Shown here piece after piece: positions 44,971 to 54,546 of a stretch of 64,000 bases of DNA; position 1 is the first letter of the stretch; every line of letters starts with the position of its first letter. The notes under the pieces are model-generated. The model had not been told where the DNA came from. It ran no database searches and saw nothing but the letters and a program-made list of their open reading frames with translations. Position numbers and translations under genes: made by a program. The stretch is from Arthrobacter burdickii (lineage in GTDB: Bacteria > Actinomycetota > Actinomycetes > Actinomycetales > Micrococcaceae), in assembly GCF_030433645.1 (NCBI RefSeq), contig NZ_JAROCG010000002.1, forward strand, positions 496,001 through 560,000. Direction: 5' to 3'.

Positions 44971-46404
44971 CTAGACAGCGCCATGGCTGGCGAAGACGGC
45001 CTTGAAGGTCTTGAGCAGGATGACGATGTCCTGCATCAGCGACCAGTTCTCCACGTAGTAAAGGTCCAACTTGATGGACTCCTCCCACGTGAGGTTGGAG
45101 CGTCCGCTGACCTGCCAGAGACCGCTCATGCCCGGGCTGACGTACAAGCGGCGGTGGGCTGCGTCGTCGTACAGTGCCACCTCACCCGCGCGTTGTGGTC
45201 GTGGGCCCACCAGGCTCATGCTGCCCCGAAGGACATTGATCAGCTGTGGGAGTTCGTCAAGGGAGTACTTCCGGAGGACCCTGCCCACAGGGGTGATGCG
45301 GGGATCGTCCTTCACCTTGAACAAGGGCTTGTCAGCGCTTCCCTGGGATGCGAGTAGCGTCGCGAGTTGCGCGTCGGCATCCTGCTTCATCGAGCGGAAC
45401 TTGAACATATGGAAGGTGGAGCCACCGACACCGATCCGCTCCTGGGCGTAGAAAACGGGCCCGGGGCTGCTGAGCTTTACCAGGATGGCCAGGGCAAGCA
45501 GCACCGGTGAGAGGAGCAGCAGCAGGGTGGCGCTTCCGGTGATGTCGAATAGCCGCTTCAGCACCCTCGAACCCCCGGTGAGCTTCGGTGTGGAGACGTG
45601 GACCAGCGGCAGGCCGGCGACCGGCTGCGTGTGAATGCGTGGTCCCGCGACGTCTGTGAGGGCCGGCGCGAGGATCAGGCGCGTTTCGCGCGCCGCCAAG
45701 GCCCAGCCGAGTCTGCGCAGAACTTCCGGATGGAGGTTCGAGCCGGCGGACACAGCAACGGAATCTGCCTTGCTGGCGTCGATCGCGCTGATGATGGAGT
45801 CGACATCGGAACCGAAGCCCACGATCGGAACATCCCGGTTCATGGGCAGGTGGCTGCTGGTGCCGCTCGTGACGTAGGCCGCCACCGGGCTGTAGCCGGC
45901 GAGGGGATTCTTGCGCAGGGAGGTGGCCAGGTGGTCAACCGCGCTAGCGCCGCCAAGGATGAGAATTTGCGATGAACTCTTCCCGTGGCGGCGTTCCGCG
46001 CTCAGGATCTGCCGTACCATCCACCGCGCAACGAGGAGGCCGAGCACCCCGGCGGGGAGGGCCAGGCCCACGTAGCCGCGCGCGGTGTCGTAGCGAAAGG
46101 CGTAGGAGAGGATCGCGATCAGCCCAAACAGCCAGAGGGAAGCGCCGAAGACGCGCTTGTATTCCTCGGCTCCCGAACCGAGGACGCGGGGGCTTCGTGA
46201 ATCCCAGACTCCCAGCATGATCCACCAAACCAGGCTGAGCACCACGCTGAAGACGGCATAGGTCTGGAGCGATTCCGCACCGGCGTCATCGACCAGCCGG
46301 AATCGGATCAGGAATGCTCCGGCGACGGCCCAGAGCACCACTAGGCCGTCCACGATTGCCAGACGCCGCGGATAGCGCCTCATCCAGGTGAGAGGTTGTC
46401 CCAC
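44971..46404 (-). CDS. Exopolysaccharide initiating sugar-phosphate transferase (WcaJ/WbaP type)
   Basis: A 477-residue membrane enzyme that starts repeat-unit synthesis by moving a sugar-1-phosphate from a nucleotide sugar to undecaprenyl phosphate. N-terminal hydrophobic segments (about 1-130), a central Rossmann-like CoA-binding-type domain (LILGGASAVDHLA), and the C-terminal transferase domain with KRLFDITGSATLLLL, GPVFYAQERIGVGG, KFRSMKQDAD, KYSLDELPQLINVL and SLVGPRPQ. The GTG at 46404 was chosen because GGAAGGAG lies 6 nt upstream; an ATG at 46443 overlaps the upstream stop but has no ribosome-binding site. Confidence 0.9.
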   Translation of the reverse strand: MGQPLTWMRRYPRRLAIVDGLVVLWAVAGAFLIRFRLVDDAGAESLQTYAVFSVVLSLVWWIMLGVWDSRSPRVLGSGAEEYKRVFGASLWLFGLIAILSYAFRYDTARGYVGLALPAGVLGLLVARWMVRQILSAERRHGKSSSQILILGGASAVDHLATSLRKNPLAGYSPVAAYVTSGTSSHLPMNRDVPIVGFGSDVDSIISAIDASKADSVAVSAGSNLHPEVLRRLGWALAARETRLILAPALTDVAGPRIHTQPVAGLPLVHVSTPKLTGGSRVLKRLFDITGSATLLLLLSPVLLALAILVKLSSPGPVFYAQERIGVGGSTFHMFKFRSMKQDADAQLATLLASQGSADKPLFKVKDDPRITPVGRVLRKYSLDELPQLINVLRGSMSLVGPRPQRAGEVALYDDAAHRRLYVSPGMSGLWQVSGRSNLTWEESIKLDLYYVENWSLMQDIVILLKTFKAVFASHGAV

Positions 46405-46442
46405 GTTGTGCTCCTTCCCCACAGCGGGAGCGTGACGCAGCA

Positions 46443-47924
46443 TTAGTCGTGTGCCGCTCGGCGGGTTGGTTGTGACGCCAGACCCAGTACCTCATCGAAA
46501 GATTGTCTCGACCTGGATGGAGTAGATGCTGGAGCAGCGGGCTGGTCCTCGACTGCCAGGTGCGAGTCGGGGTGCGAATCATACGAGTAGTAGCTGTAGG
46601 AGTATGCGTCAGGGCCCTTGGTCGGAAGGAAGTTCATGACGACGCCGAGCAGGTCCGCGTTGACCATTTGGAGGTTCCCAAGCGACTTCTGCAGATCAGG
46701 CAGCTTCACCTTCGAGGAGCCGATGACGAGTACCACTCCGCCTACCTGCTGCGCTAGGACGGCTGCGTCCGTCACCGGGAGGAGTGGAGGGGCGTCGATG
46801 ATGACGGCGTCGAACTTCTGCTCCAGGCGCGTGATCAACTGCTTCATGGCGTCCGACCCGAGAAGCTCACTGGGGTTGGGCGGAATCTGGCCGGCAGTGA
46901 GGATGTACAGCTCGTCGGCTCCCCAGGGCTGGAGAAGATCCTCGACGTCGGCACGGCCGATTAGTGCTGTCGTGAGTCCCGCGTTTCGCTCAAGTCCAAG
47001 ATACTCGTCCACGCGCGGTCGCCGAAGATCCGCATCGACGAGGACGACTGACTGGCCAGCCTGCGCGATGGCGATCGCGAGGTTGGTGGCCGTGGTGCTC
47101 TTGCCCTCACCGGGAAGCGACGAGGTCACCAGTACGGCCTTGGATTTGTGACTGACGTGGGCGAACTGAAGGTTTGTCCTGATCTGGCGGAAAGATTCGG
47201 CGCGAGGGCTCTGGGCTGGTGCCTGAGTCAGCAGGGGCTTTTTCTGGGCATCAGTATCGAAGGAGATGCCGCCCAACAGGGGAGTATCGCTGACCCGTCG
47301 AATGTCGGACTCACCACGCACCCGAGTATCGAGCGTGGTCCGCAGGACAGAAGCGCCCACTCCGAGCGCGAGACCCACCAGCAAGCCCAGGACTAGGTTC
47401 AACCGAGTATTCGGAGCGGAGGGCTCCGAGGGTGCTGTAGCGGGCGTGATGACCGTGAGATTCACAGGAGAATTACCTCCTTCAGCCGGGCTCTCAAGAC
47501 TCTCAACGGACTGAACGAGACTCTCAGCTGTCGCCTGAGCAATGGCAGCCGCCTGTACCGGGGAGGTGTCTTCAACAGTGATAGTGATGATGACAGTGTT
47601 CAGGTCGGCAGTAGCGGCGATTTTTCCCGCAAGTTGAGCAGCGGTGAGCTCGAGACCCAGAGAGTCGACGACTGGCTGTAGAACTAGAGGTTCGTCGACT
47701 GTCTCGACGTACGACTGCACCCGTGCCTGAGTGAAAGTATTCCCCTGCTGCAACTCCTGGACGCTGCCCGAACTCTGGATAGCGACGAACAGCTTCGTCT
47801 CTGCCGTGTAGGTAGGACGGACGCCAAACGATGCGATCGCCCCGATGAGTAGCCCGATGATGGAACAGACGGTGATGAGCAGCCAGTTGCGCCGCAGAAT
47901 TCGTAGGTAATCGCTCAGCTCCAA
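46443..47924 (-). CDS. Wzz-domain fused BY-type tyrosine autokinase (capsule chain-length control)
   Basis: A 493-residue fusion. The N-terminal Wzz part has transmembrane segments at about 15-36 and 178-200 flanking an extracytoplasmic region. The cytoplasmic BY-kinase has Walker A SLPGEGKSTTATN, Walker A' VVLVDADLRRP and Walker B AVIIDAPPLLPVTD. Near the C-terminus is a tyrosine cluster (YSYSYYSYDS), the autophosphorylation tail. Such proteins set polymer length and export. The cognate phosphatase is encoded at 57874-58482. Upstream gene of the sugar transferase on the same strand. Confidence 0.92.
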   Translation of the reverse strand: MELSDYLRILRRNWLLITVCSIIGLLIGAIASFGVRPTYTAETKLFVAIQSSGSVQELQQGNTFTQARVQSYVETVDEPLVLQPVVDSLGLELTAAQLAGKIAATADLNTVIITITVEDTSPVQAAAIAQATAESLVQSVESLESPAEGGNSPVNLTVITPATAPSEPSAPNTRLNLVLGLLVGLALGVGASVLRTTLDTRVRGESDIRRVSDTPLLGGISFDTDAQKKPLLTQAPAQSPRAESFRQIRTNLQFAHVSHKSKAVLVTSSLPGEGKSTTATNLAIAIAQAGQSVVLVDADLRRPRVDEYLGLERNAGLTTALIGRADVEDLLQPWGADELYILTAGQIPPNPSELLGSDAMKQLITRLEQKFDAVIIDAPPLLPVTDAAVLAQQVGGVVLVIGSSKVKLPDLQKSLGNLQMVNADLLGVVMNFLPTKGPDAYSYSYYSYDSHPDSHLAVEDQPAAPASTPSRSRQSFDEVLGLASQPTRRAAHD

Positions 47925-48009
47925 AGGAGACCTCTCTAGATGCTTTTCGTGCGTACGCGGTCAGTGGCGAGCATAACGGAGACGCCGCCACACAAAGTGG
48001 TCGTGAGGC

Positions 48010-48975
48010 CTAGACGCGCAAGCTGGTTTGGTGTGCCCGGTACCAGTCGACGGTATTCCGCACACCCTCTTCAAGACTGATCCTCGCGGTCCAGCCTGCC
48101 TTCGCGAGCTTCGACACATCCAGGAGTTTTTGGGGGGTTCCATCGGGCTTGCTAGTGTCCCACTCCATTTTTCCCTCGTACCCCACCGCTTCAGCGACGG
48201 TTTCGGCGAGTTCCCGGATGGTCACGTCGGACCCCGTACCAACATTAACCTGGTCCGGTCCGTCATAGTTTTCCAGCAGGTGAAGGCATGCTTCTGCCAT
48301 GTCATCCACGTGGAGGAACTCACGACGTGGAGATCCGGTGCCCCAGTTAGTGACGGAGCCAACCTCGTCACGTGCTGCCTCGTCGTATCGCCGGATCAAT
48401 GCCGGAAGCACATGCGAGCCTTCGGGTGAGAAATTGTCCCCTGGCCCATAGAGGTTTGTGGGCATAGCCGAAATCCACGGCAGTCCGTACTGCCGTCGAA
48501 CAGCCTGGACGTGCATGATGCCCGCGATTTTCGCGATTGCGTACGCATCATTGGTGGGTTCCAGATGCCCGGTGAGCAACGAATCCTCTCGGATGGGCTG
48601 CGATGCGAACTTGGGATAGATGCAGGACGACCCGAGGAAGAGAACGCGCTCCACGTTCTGTTCCCGCGCGGCGTCCAGCACATTCACCTGTATCTGCAGA
48701 TTCTCGGTCAGAAAGTCCACGGGGTAGGTATTGTTCGCCATAATGCCGCCCACCTTTGCAGCGGCGAGCACCACGTAGCGCGGCTTGATCCTTGCCAAGT
48801 ACTCGAAGACCGCAGAGCGGTCCTTCAAGTCGAGCTCGCCAGACGTCTGTCCGTGCAGATTAGTGAAGCCTTCCGACTCCAGTTTCCGCCAGATCGCGGA
48901 CCCAACGAGCCCCCGATGTCCGGCGACGTAAAAGGCGGCGTCGCGGTCGAGTGGACCAGGTGCGAAAGCAGTCAC
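48010..48975 (-). CDS. fcl: GDP-L-fucose synthase
   Basis: A 321-residue short-chain dehydrogenase-type epimerase/reductase converting GDP-4-keto-6-deoxymannose to GDP-L-fucose with NADPH. The N-terminal dinucleotide motif [12 protein letters not shown] (about 17-28), the [14 protein letters not shown] block, catalytic YAIAKIAG (Tyr/Lys), and [12 protein letters not shown] are typical of Fcl/WcaG. The GTG start lies one base after the gmd stop, so gmd-fcl are one transcriptional unit. Confidence 0.94.
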   Translation of the reverse strand: MTAFAPGPLDRDAAFYVAGHRGLVGSAIWRKLESEGFTNLHGQTSGELDLKDRSAVFEYLARIKPRYVVLAAAKVGGIMANNTYPVDFLTENLQIQVNVLDAAREQNVERVLFLGSSCIYPKFASQPIREDSLLTGHLEPTNDAYAIAKIAGIMHVQAVRRQYGLPWISAMPTNLYGPGDNFSPEGSHVLPALIRRYDEAARDEVGSVTNWGTGSPRREFLHVDDMAEACLHLLENYDGPDQVNVGTGSDVTIRELAETVAEAVGYEGKMEWDTSKPDGTPQKLLDVSKLAKAGWTARISLEEGVRNTVDWYRAHQTSLRV

Positions 48976-48976
48976 G

Positions 48977-50005
48977 TCATGCCTTCCAGCAGTCGAGGTC
49001 GACGGTGTCGATCCAGCTGCGTCCCGCGTGCTTCAGGGCTTCAATATCGGCATTGACCATAAGTCGGGCGAGGTCTGGGGTGTGGATCGTGGCCTTCCAG
49101 CCCAGCTTCATCTCGGCTTTGGAAGAGTCTCCCACCAGGGCATCGACCTCCGTAGGCCGCAGGTACCGCTCGTCGAACTTGACGTGGTCCTCCCAGTTCA
49201 GGCCCGCGTGGTCGAAGGCGATATGGAGAAAATCACGCACCGTGTAGTTTCCACCGGTAGCTAGGACGAAGTCATCGGGTTCATCTGCCTGGAGCATTCG
49301 CCACATGCCCTCCACATACTCGGCCGCGTAGCCCCAGTCGCGCACCGCGTCGAGGTTGCCCATGTAGACGTGTTCCTGCTGGCCGGCCTTGATAGCGGCT
49401 ACTGCGCGGGTGATTTTGCGTGTTACGAAGGTTTCACCGCGGCGGGGCGATTCGTGGTTGAACAAAATGCCGTTGACCGCGTACATGCCGTAGGCCTCAC
49501 GGTAATTCTTCGTTATCCAATAGCTGTAGACCTTAGCCGCGCCGTAGGGCGATCGTGGGTAGAACGGCGTCTCCTCGTTCTGGGGCGGGGGGGTGGCCCC
49601 GAACATCTCCGACGATGACGCCTGGTAAAACTTCGTCTCGATACCGGCAAGCCGCACGGCCTCGAGGAGGCGGACAGTGCCCATACCTGTCGTATCCGCA
49701 GTGTGCTCGGGTTCGTCGAAAGACACCCGAACATGGGACTGCGCGGCAAGGTTGTACACCTCCTGCGGGCGGATATCCGCGAGGAGGGTCACGAGGCGCG
49801 AGCCGTCGCTAAGGTCCCCGTAGTGGAGGAAAAGTTTGGCCGACGGGTCGTGCGGATCCACGTAAAGGTGGTCCACGCGGGAGGTATTGAAGGTGGACGC
49901 ACGACGTATGAGGCCGTGTACTTCATAGCCCTTCCGCAACAGAAGTTCGGCGAGGTAGGAGCCATCCTGGCCCGTGATGCCGGTGATGAGTGCGCGCTTA
50001 GGCAT
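48977..50005 (-). CDS. gmd: GDP-mannose 4,6-dehydratase
   Basis: A 342-residue NADP-dependent dehydratase making GDP-4-keto-6-deoxymannose from GDP-mannose. [19 protein letters not shown] (8-26), ASSSEMFG with catalytic Thr/Ser-Glu neighbours, [10 protein letters not shown] (Tyr/Lys), and [16 protein letters not shown] are diagnostic. It works with the next gene (fcl) to supply GDP-L-fucose. No GDP-mannose-forming genes are in the window. ATG start, 25 bp after the WcaI-like gene. Confidence 0.95.
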   Translation of the reverse strand: MPKRALITGITGQDGSYLAELLLRKGYEVHGLIRRASTFNTSRVDHLYVDPHDPSAKLFLHYGDLSDGSRLVTLLADIRPQEVYNLAAQSHVRVSFDEPEHTADTTGMGTVRLLEAVRLAGIETKFYQASSSEMFGATPPPQNEETPFYPRSPYGAAKVYSYWITKNYREAYGMYAVNGILFNHESPRRGETFVTRKITRAVAAIKAGQQEHVYMGNLDAVRDWGYAAEYVEGMWRMLQADEPDDFVLATGGNYTVRDFLHIAFDHAGLNWEDHVKFDERYLRPTEVDALVGDSSKAEMKLGWKATIHTPDLARLMVNADIEALKHAGRSWIDTVDLDCWKA

Positions 50006-50030
50006 GTTATTCCCCAGGGTGATTCTGCCG

Positions 50031-51278
50031 TTATTCCGGGTGAGGGCCGGCGACGAGGTGCGTGAGGTACTGATGATACTGGGCTACGGCGTGATTCTCC
50101 GACAAGGTAGTCTCCATGAACAACCGCCCATTGCGAGCAAGGCGAGAGCTGAGCTCAGGATCGGCCGCCAAAGCTTCTGCACCTGCCACTAGTGCTTCGG
50201 GAGTACCCGGATCCACACGCAAACCAGCTTGCGCATTGGCAAGCTCAGCGGCCGTGACGCTCCCCGCATCCGTCGCCGCAAGCACGGGAATGCCCGCACT
50301 GAAGTAGGACGTGAGCTTGCTTGGCACGGACATTTCCTTGACCCCTGGCAACTCATTAACCAGGAGCACGTCAGCTGCTGCAAGGGCCTCTTGAAAGCGT
50401 TCGCCTGGCAAAGAGTCGATAAAGCTGATTGCGACCGAGCCCTTCGCCATCTGCTCAAGCCGCGGCCTTTGATTGCCATCCCCAACGAGGACGAACCGTA
50501 CGCGACTACCTCTGCGTTCGACAACGCGGGCGGCCTCAACGACATTATCCAGTCCCTGTTTCGCACCCATGTTGCCAGCATGAAGCACGATTATGTCATC
50601 CGAATTCCATCCCAGGCTGACACGCGATGCTGCACGATCTTGGAGGACGAACGGCTTCAAGTGCGTCCAGTTGCGAACCACCTTCACCCTCGCGGCATCC
50701 ACATTTAGATGGGTTTCAAGATAGGTGCGAAAGCGGTCATGGATGACGACGACTCCATCCGCTGAGCGCAATACCGCTGATTCAACCCATCGCATTGCTC
50801 GCGCCCCCGCAGCGCCAGACTCGCCGGTTTCAGTCATCCCTAGGCTGTAGATGTCCTGAACCCAAACAACCACAGGAGCTTTCTGGCGCGTAAGCCGAGC
50901 ACGCAACAGGGCGAGTCCCGTCGAGAAAAGCGCCGGACTAACTAAAACCACTGTCTGTGGTCTACCCCACCGCGCCGTTGCAAGGCGAAGGCCGAACGAC
51001 ACTTCCATCCACAGGCGGGCGAGCCCCCTTGGGTTTGACGGCACGAAGTGGTTGAGTCGTCGGACGGGCACCCCGTCAATCTGCTCCGACATCTCCCATC
51101 CGTCGTAGCCTTCACGGCGCCTCCATTCCGGGTAGTGAGGGAAGCCGGTGATGACTTTGGTCTTCACGCCTCGCTGAACTAGACCGGACGCAAGCCCGGA
51201 CGTGTACGGCGCGTTGCCCGTTGGCTCTGGAGAATAATGAAGGCCTGCGATCATCAAGTTCGTAGATTCTGAAGTCAC
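50031..51278 (-). CDS. WcaI-like family 4 glycosyltransferase
   Basis: A 415-residue GT-B glycosyltransferase. The N-terminal domain begins [21 protein letters not shown], the pattern of colanic-acid WcaI-type enzymes. The C-terminal domain has [31 protein letters not shown] and the EX7E-like region [21 protein letters not shown]. The GTG at 51278 was selected: TAGTCT ends 7 nt upstream, the leaderless pattern; an ATG lies at 51254 and a further GTG at 51320. Divergent from the WcaF-like gene. Donor and acceptor are unknown; a fucosyl role is an inference from gmd-fcl next door. Confidence 0.85.
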   Translation of the reverse strand: MTSESTNLMIAGLHYSPEPTGNAPYTSGLASGLVQRGVKTKVITGFPHYPEWRRREGYDGWEMSEQIDGVPVRRLNHFVPSNPRGLARLWMEVSFGLRLATARWGRPQTVVLVSPALFSTGLALLRARLTRQKAPVVVWVQDIYSLGMTETGESGAAGARAMRWVESAVLRSADGVVVIHDRFRTYLETHLNVDAARVKVVRNWTHLKPFVLQDRAASRVSLGWNSDDIIVLHAGNMGAKQGLDNVVEAARVVERRGSRVRFVLVGDGNQRPRLEQMAKGSVAISFIDSLPGERFQEALAAADVLLVNELPGVKEMSVPSKLTSYFSAGIPVLAATDAGSVTAAELANAQAGLRVDPGTPEALVAGAEALAADPELSSRLARNGRLFMETTLSENHAVAQYHQYLTHLVAGPHPE

Positions 51279-51285
51279 AGATGTA

Positions 51286-51291
51286 AGACTA
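51286..51291 (-). promoter_or_regulatory. Probable -10 hexamer of the WcaI-like/gmd/fcl transcript
   Basis: On the minus strand TAGTCT ends 7 nt before the GTG at 51278. Confidence 0.35.
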
Positions 51292-51338
51292 GGCGAGGCG
51301 ACAGAGCGCTCCGCTCGCACCGCCCATCGGAGGTCTCA

Positions 51339-51929
51339 ATGAGCAAGTTCAGTAACGAAACCACCACGCCCGACCCTGTCAGCGTCATCAACCTCGCTGA
51401 AGCCCCTGGCGAGCGGGAAGCGTGGGGTAGACCGCCGCTCGTGGTGTACGTCTGGGCAGCCGTCGAGTTGCTTGTCATCTACAACCCATGGCAAATCAGT
51501 TCGGCGCTGCGAGTCGCGGTACTGCGAGCGTTTGGTGCCAGTATCGGAAAAGAAGTGCTCATCCGACCGCGAGTGCGGATCAAGTTCCCTTGGAATCTGA
51601 GCGTTGGCGATCGATGCTGGATTGGCGAGGGAGCGTGGATCCACAATCAGGACAAGGTGACAATCGGTTCCGATGTCGTGATTTCGCAAGAGGTATTCAT
51701 CACAACCGGTAGCCATGCGATTTCCGCAGACATGGCGCTCATTACTCGCCCAGTTTCCGTTGAGGACGGTGTTTGGCTGTCAACGAGATCCATGATTCTC
51801 GGCGGGGTGACCGTGGGTCGGTCGGCGGTTGTTTCTCCGAACACCGTGGTCCCCCCGAATATGCGCGTGGGCGAGAACGACGTGCTCGGACTAACGACCC
51901 CGAAAGTGACACGCAAACGATTTCAGTGA
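51339..51929 (+). CDS. WcaF-like left-handed beta-helix acyltransferase
   Basis: A 196-residue hexapeptide-repeat transferase resembling colanic acid acetyltransferase WcaF. An N-terminal helical segment (VVYVWAAVELLVIYNPWQ) is followed by repeats from about 70 (ASIGKEVLIRPRVRIKFP, then VGDRCWIGEGAWIHNQDKVTIG), with the catalytic His in TTGSHAIS. It should O-acetylate a sugar of the exopolysaccharide. GGAGG ribosome-binding site before the ATG. It begins the plus-strand half of the cluster. The 196 bp after it (51930-52125) show no gene. Confidence 0.87.
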   Translation: MSKFSNETTTPDPVSVINLAEAPGEREAWGRPPLVVYVWAAVELLVIYNPWQISSALRVAVLRAFGASIGKEVLIRPRVRIKFPWNLSVGDRCWIGEGAWIHNQDKVTIGSDVVISQEVFITTGSHAISADMALITRPVSVEDGVWLSTRSMILGGVTVGRSAVVSPNTVVPPNMRVGENDVLGLTTPKVTRKRFQ

Positions 51930-52125
51930 GGGCTTGATGAGCCGATCGACATGATGTCGCTGTTTCCAGGAGTAGCGTGCTATCGCTCTTAACCACGCAC
52001 CCGGCCGGTCGCTGGCGTTTCTTGCAAAGCGTGGAAGGATTTCAGGGAACCAAAGCGCTCGATAGAGCCGACGAGTTCAACTGCGGAACGCCTAGCGCCA
52101 CCCGCTTCGCCCTTGAGGAAGACCA

Positions 52126-53124
52126 ATGAGAATACTTTATGTGGGGCCAATCTGGCTTGGCAGCAACGCGCTTTCTATGGCTAATGGGATGCTTGAAGCA
52201 GGCCATGACTTGACGGTGATTGATACAAGCCCCATCAATCGGCTTAAGAAATACAGCAAGAATTGGGCTATTCAGAAAGTGACGAGACACCGCCCCATAT
52301 CCCTCGTCCGCCAGATCGATGCGATGATTGAGAAAGAAGCGCGATCTTCCAAGTACGACGTACTATTTTGCTACAAAACAATCTACCTTTCGCAAGAGAA
52401 CCTCTTAGCGTTGCCCATCGAGACGAAGATCCATTACAGCGCAGACGACGTTTCAAATCCCGCGAATATCTCAGCGAATTATCTGCGCAGCGAGTCGCAG
52501 TGGCATCGAATAGTAACCACTAAAAGGCATAATGTACGAGAAATATCTGCCCGCGGTGGCACGCCGTTCCTCGTGATGAGCGCTTATGATCCTGCGTGGC
52601 ATTACCGGCAAGTCGCACCGTTGGGGGAGACGTATAAGTTCGGGTTTGTCGGTAATCGGCGACCTGACCGGGTGGATCTCGTCAGACGACTGAGCGCGCG
52701 TTTTGGGCCCAACATGGTTGTCAGCGGGGAGGGATGGACCTCCGACCCCAAACTCAACCGCTCGGGTGCTGTTGTCAAAGCCGCCGCATACGGACCACAA
52801 TACTCCCGAATGATCGCCTCAATCGGAGTCAACCTCGTGCTGCTCAATTCCGAGAATCGGGATACTCACACTTGTCGAAGTTTCGAGGTGCCCGCAAGCG
52901 GTGGACTTTTTCTGGGGCCCAGGACCTCGGAGCATCAAGAACTTTTAGACGATGGAAGAGAAGCCTTGCTGTACTCATCCGAGGATGAATTTGAGTATCA
53001 CATTGAACGACTTCAGCGAGGAGGTGTAGACATTTCGAAGATGGCGCTCGCTGGTCACAGGCGGATTACTACATCGAGAAACACCTACAGGGATCGCGCG
53101 ACCGAAATTCTGGGGCTCGTGTGA
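52126..53124 (+). CDS. Glycosyltransferase family 1-like (CgeB-type)
   Basis: A 332-residue protein. It starts MRILYVGPIWLGSNALSMANG, and the C-terminal part has KFGFVGNRRPDRVDLV, YGPQYSRMIASIGVNLVLLNSENRDTHTCRSFEVPASGG and EHQELLDDGREALLYSS, as in CgeB/spore-maturation-type GT-B glycosyltransferases. GAGGAAG precedes the ATG. Codons ending in A or T are clearly more common than in the flanking housekeeping genes, suggesting acquisition by transfer. Sugar specificity unknown. Confidence 0.75.
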   Translation: MRILYVGPIWLGSNALSMANGMLEAGHDLTVIDTSPINRLKKYSKNWAIQKVTRHRPISLVRQIDAMIEKEARSSKYDVLFCYKTIYLSQENLLALPIETKIHYSADDVSNPANISANYLRSESQWHRIVTTKRHNVREISARGGTPFLVMSAYDPAWHYRQVAPLGETYKFGFVGNRRPDRVDLVRRLSARFGPNMVVSGEGWTSDPKLNRSGAVVKAAAYGPQYSRMIASIGVNLVLLNSENRDTHTCRSFEVPASGGLFLGPRTSEHQELLDDGREALLYSSEDEFEYHIERLQRGGVDISKMALAGHRRITTSRNTYRDRATEILGLV

Positions 53125-53155
53125 CAATTTCCCGTTTACTGAAGGACATCTAGAC

Positions 53156-54460
53156 ATGGCATGGCTTACAGTCGGTGCCATCATGGTGACGCTTGTTGCT
53201 CTAGCAATTTCAGCATTTGGCATGTCGGCGATACCGAGAATTATTGTCATTGCGCAGGCAATCTATTGGACCATTTCGTATGTTGTTCGACCGCTCTTTC
53301 TCCTGGCCTTTCAACCCAACCCGCCGGTTCGGGACGGAATTTCCGACCAACGACTGTCGGCGGGAGGGTACGAGGACGGGGTATATGAGGTTTTGAAACC
53401 GATTCTATTCGGTCTAATCGTATACATGGTGCTGATCCTGCTGGTATCGCGTTATCTTTCTGGCAAGCGATTCCCGTTGAACTCACCTTCCTTTGTCCGA
53501 TCGCAAGGCCAAACGACACTTTTTGCTCTCCTCATCGTAGTTGGATGGATATTCCGAGGAATGTCGGTCGTTCTCGGAGGGTCTTCGCTGACGTCAACGA
53601 TGCAACTTCTTGCCATTGTCGGTTGCGGCGGCCTCATCATATACTCGCCAAAGCGCCCGAGGAACGGCGAGCGGATGCTCCTATATGCTGCGATTGCGTC
53701 CGAAGCGCTTTGGACCTTCGTGTCCGCATCGAAAACCCCGCTCATCGCGGCAATCATTTTCGTCGTGATGAGGTTCTCAATCGCTGGTTGGACGCGAAAG
53801 CGGGTCGCTTTTGTTCTAGTGGCTGCGTTGGTGATGATAGTGGGATTTGCCTCGTTCCAGCAGTTCAAGCTTTCACAGATATCCGCCGACTCCGTTTCTG
53901 ACTTCTCGAAGTCGGACTACCCTCGGTGGTCGCGGCCTCTTCTTCCTATCGTGCAGCGTTTCGACCAGTTCTCCGCGGTGACAGACGCTCGGCTCGCTGG
54001 CGAGTCAAGCTGGTTGACCGGTCCCGAAATGATCACGCACGCCTTCGGCACGTTCTTGCCACAGACCTTGAGCGGGGAGAAAGTGAGCGCGGGTCTCCTC
54101 TGGAATACGGAAGTGCGCGCGTACAGCCTGCAGGACGCTGAGTACTCAAGCGTCTCGCTCGCCGAGGGCTTCGTGGCTGAGGGATATGTCGCGGGTGGAT
54201 ATGGTGGGATCGCCTTGGAAGCGATCTGGATACTCGTGGGACTGGTCCTCGTGTCGATGCTCCTGGCCCACGGTGGAGTCTTTTCCAGGTCTCTCGGAGT
54301 TCTGTGTATCGGTTTCCCGATCTTGTTTGAGCGCGGGTTCCTAGGTGGCGTCGAAACGATCAGTAAAGGGATCCAAGTGAGCGCTTTGATTTACGTCGTC
54401 TGGATCCTATTCGTCATCAAAGCTGAGAAGGTTGGCCCCCACGCTAGGACAATAACCTAA
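53156..54460 (+). CDS. Probable exopolysaccharide polymerase (Wzy-like membrane protein)
   Basis: A 434-residue protein with about ten hydrophobic segments and a long extracytoplasmic loop in the second half (about 245-330, containing SSWLTGPEMITHAFGTFLPQ). Sequence families for Wzy are very divergent; the call rests on topology, size and position between glycosyltransferases and Wzx. It would join repeat units outside the membrane. ATG with GAAGGA upstream. The TAA stop overlaps the start of a 28-codon frame (TAATG). Base composition is lower in GC than the flanks. Confidence 0.7.
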   Translation: MAWLTVGAIMVTLVALAISAFGMSAIPRIIVIAQAIYWTISYVVRPLFLLAFQPNPPVRDGISDQRLSAGGYEDGVYEVLKPILFGLIVYMVLILLVSRYLSGKRFPLNSPSFVRSQGQTTLFALLIVVGWIFRGMSVVLGGSSLTSTMQLLAIVGCGGLIIYSPKRPRNGERMLLYAAIASEALWTFVSASKTPLIAAIIFVVMRFSIAGWTRKRVAFVLVAALVMIVGFASFQQFKLSQISADSVSDFSKSDYPRWSRPLLPIVQRFDQFSAVTDARLAGESSWLTGPEMITHAFGTFLPQTLSGEKVSAGLLWNTEVRAYSLQDAEYSSVSLAEGFVAEGYVAGGYGGIALEAIWILVGLVLVSMLLAHGGVFSRSLGVLCIGFPILFERGFLGGVETISKGIQVSALIYVVWILFVIKAEKVGPHARTIT

Positions 54461-54546
54461 TGATCGTAGAAGTTGATTATAACGAACTGGTGCGCCAAGT
54501 GCGGCGACATGCCAGCTTTTCCTCCCCGGCGAATGGAGATGTGTGA
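54460..54546 (+). CDS. Possible 28-residue peptide coupled to both neighbours
   Basis: An ATG overlapping the wzy stop (TAATG) opens a 28-codon frame beginning MIVEVDYNELVRQ that ends in TGA overlapping the next gene's ATG (TGATG). Such double coupling suggests it is translated, either as a real peptide or to carry ribosomes to the glycosyltransferase. No family was recognised; it may be a gene remnant. Confidence 0.4.
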   Translation: MIVEVDYNELVRQVRRHASFSSPANGDV

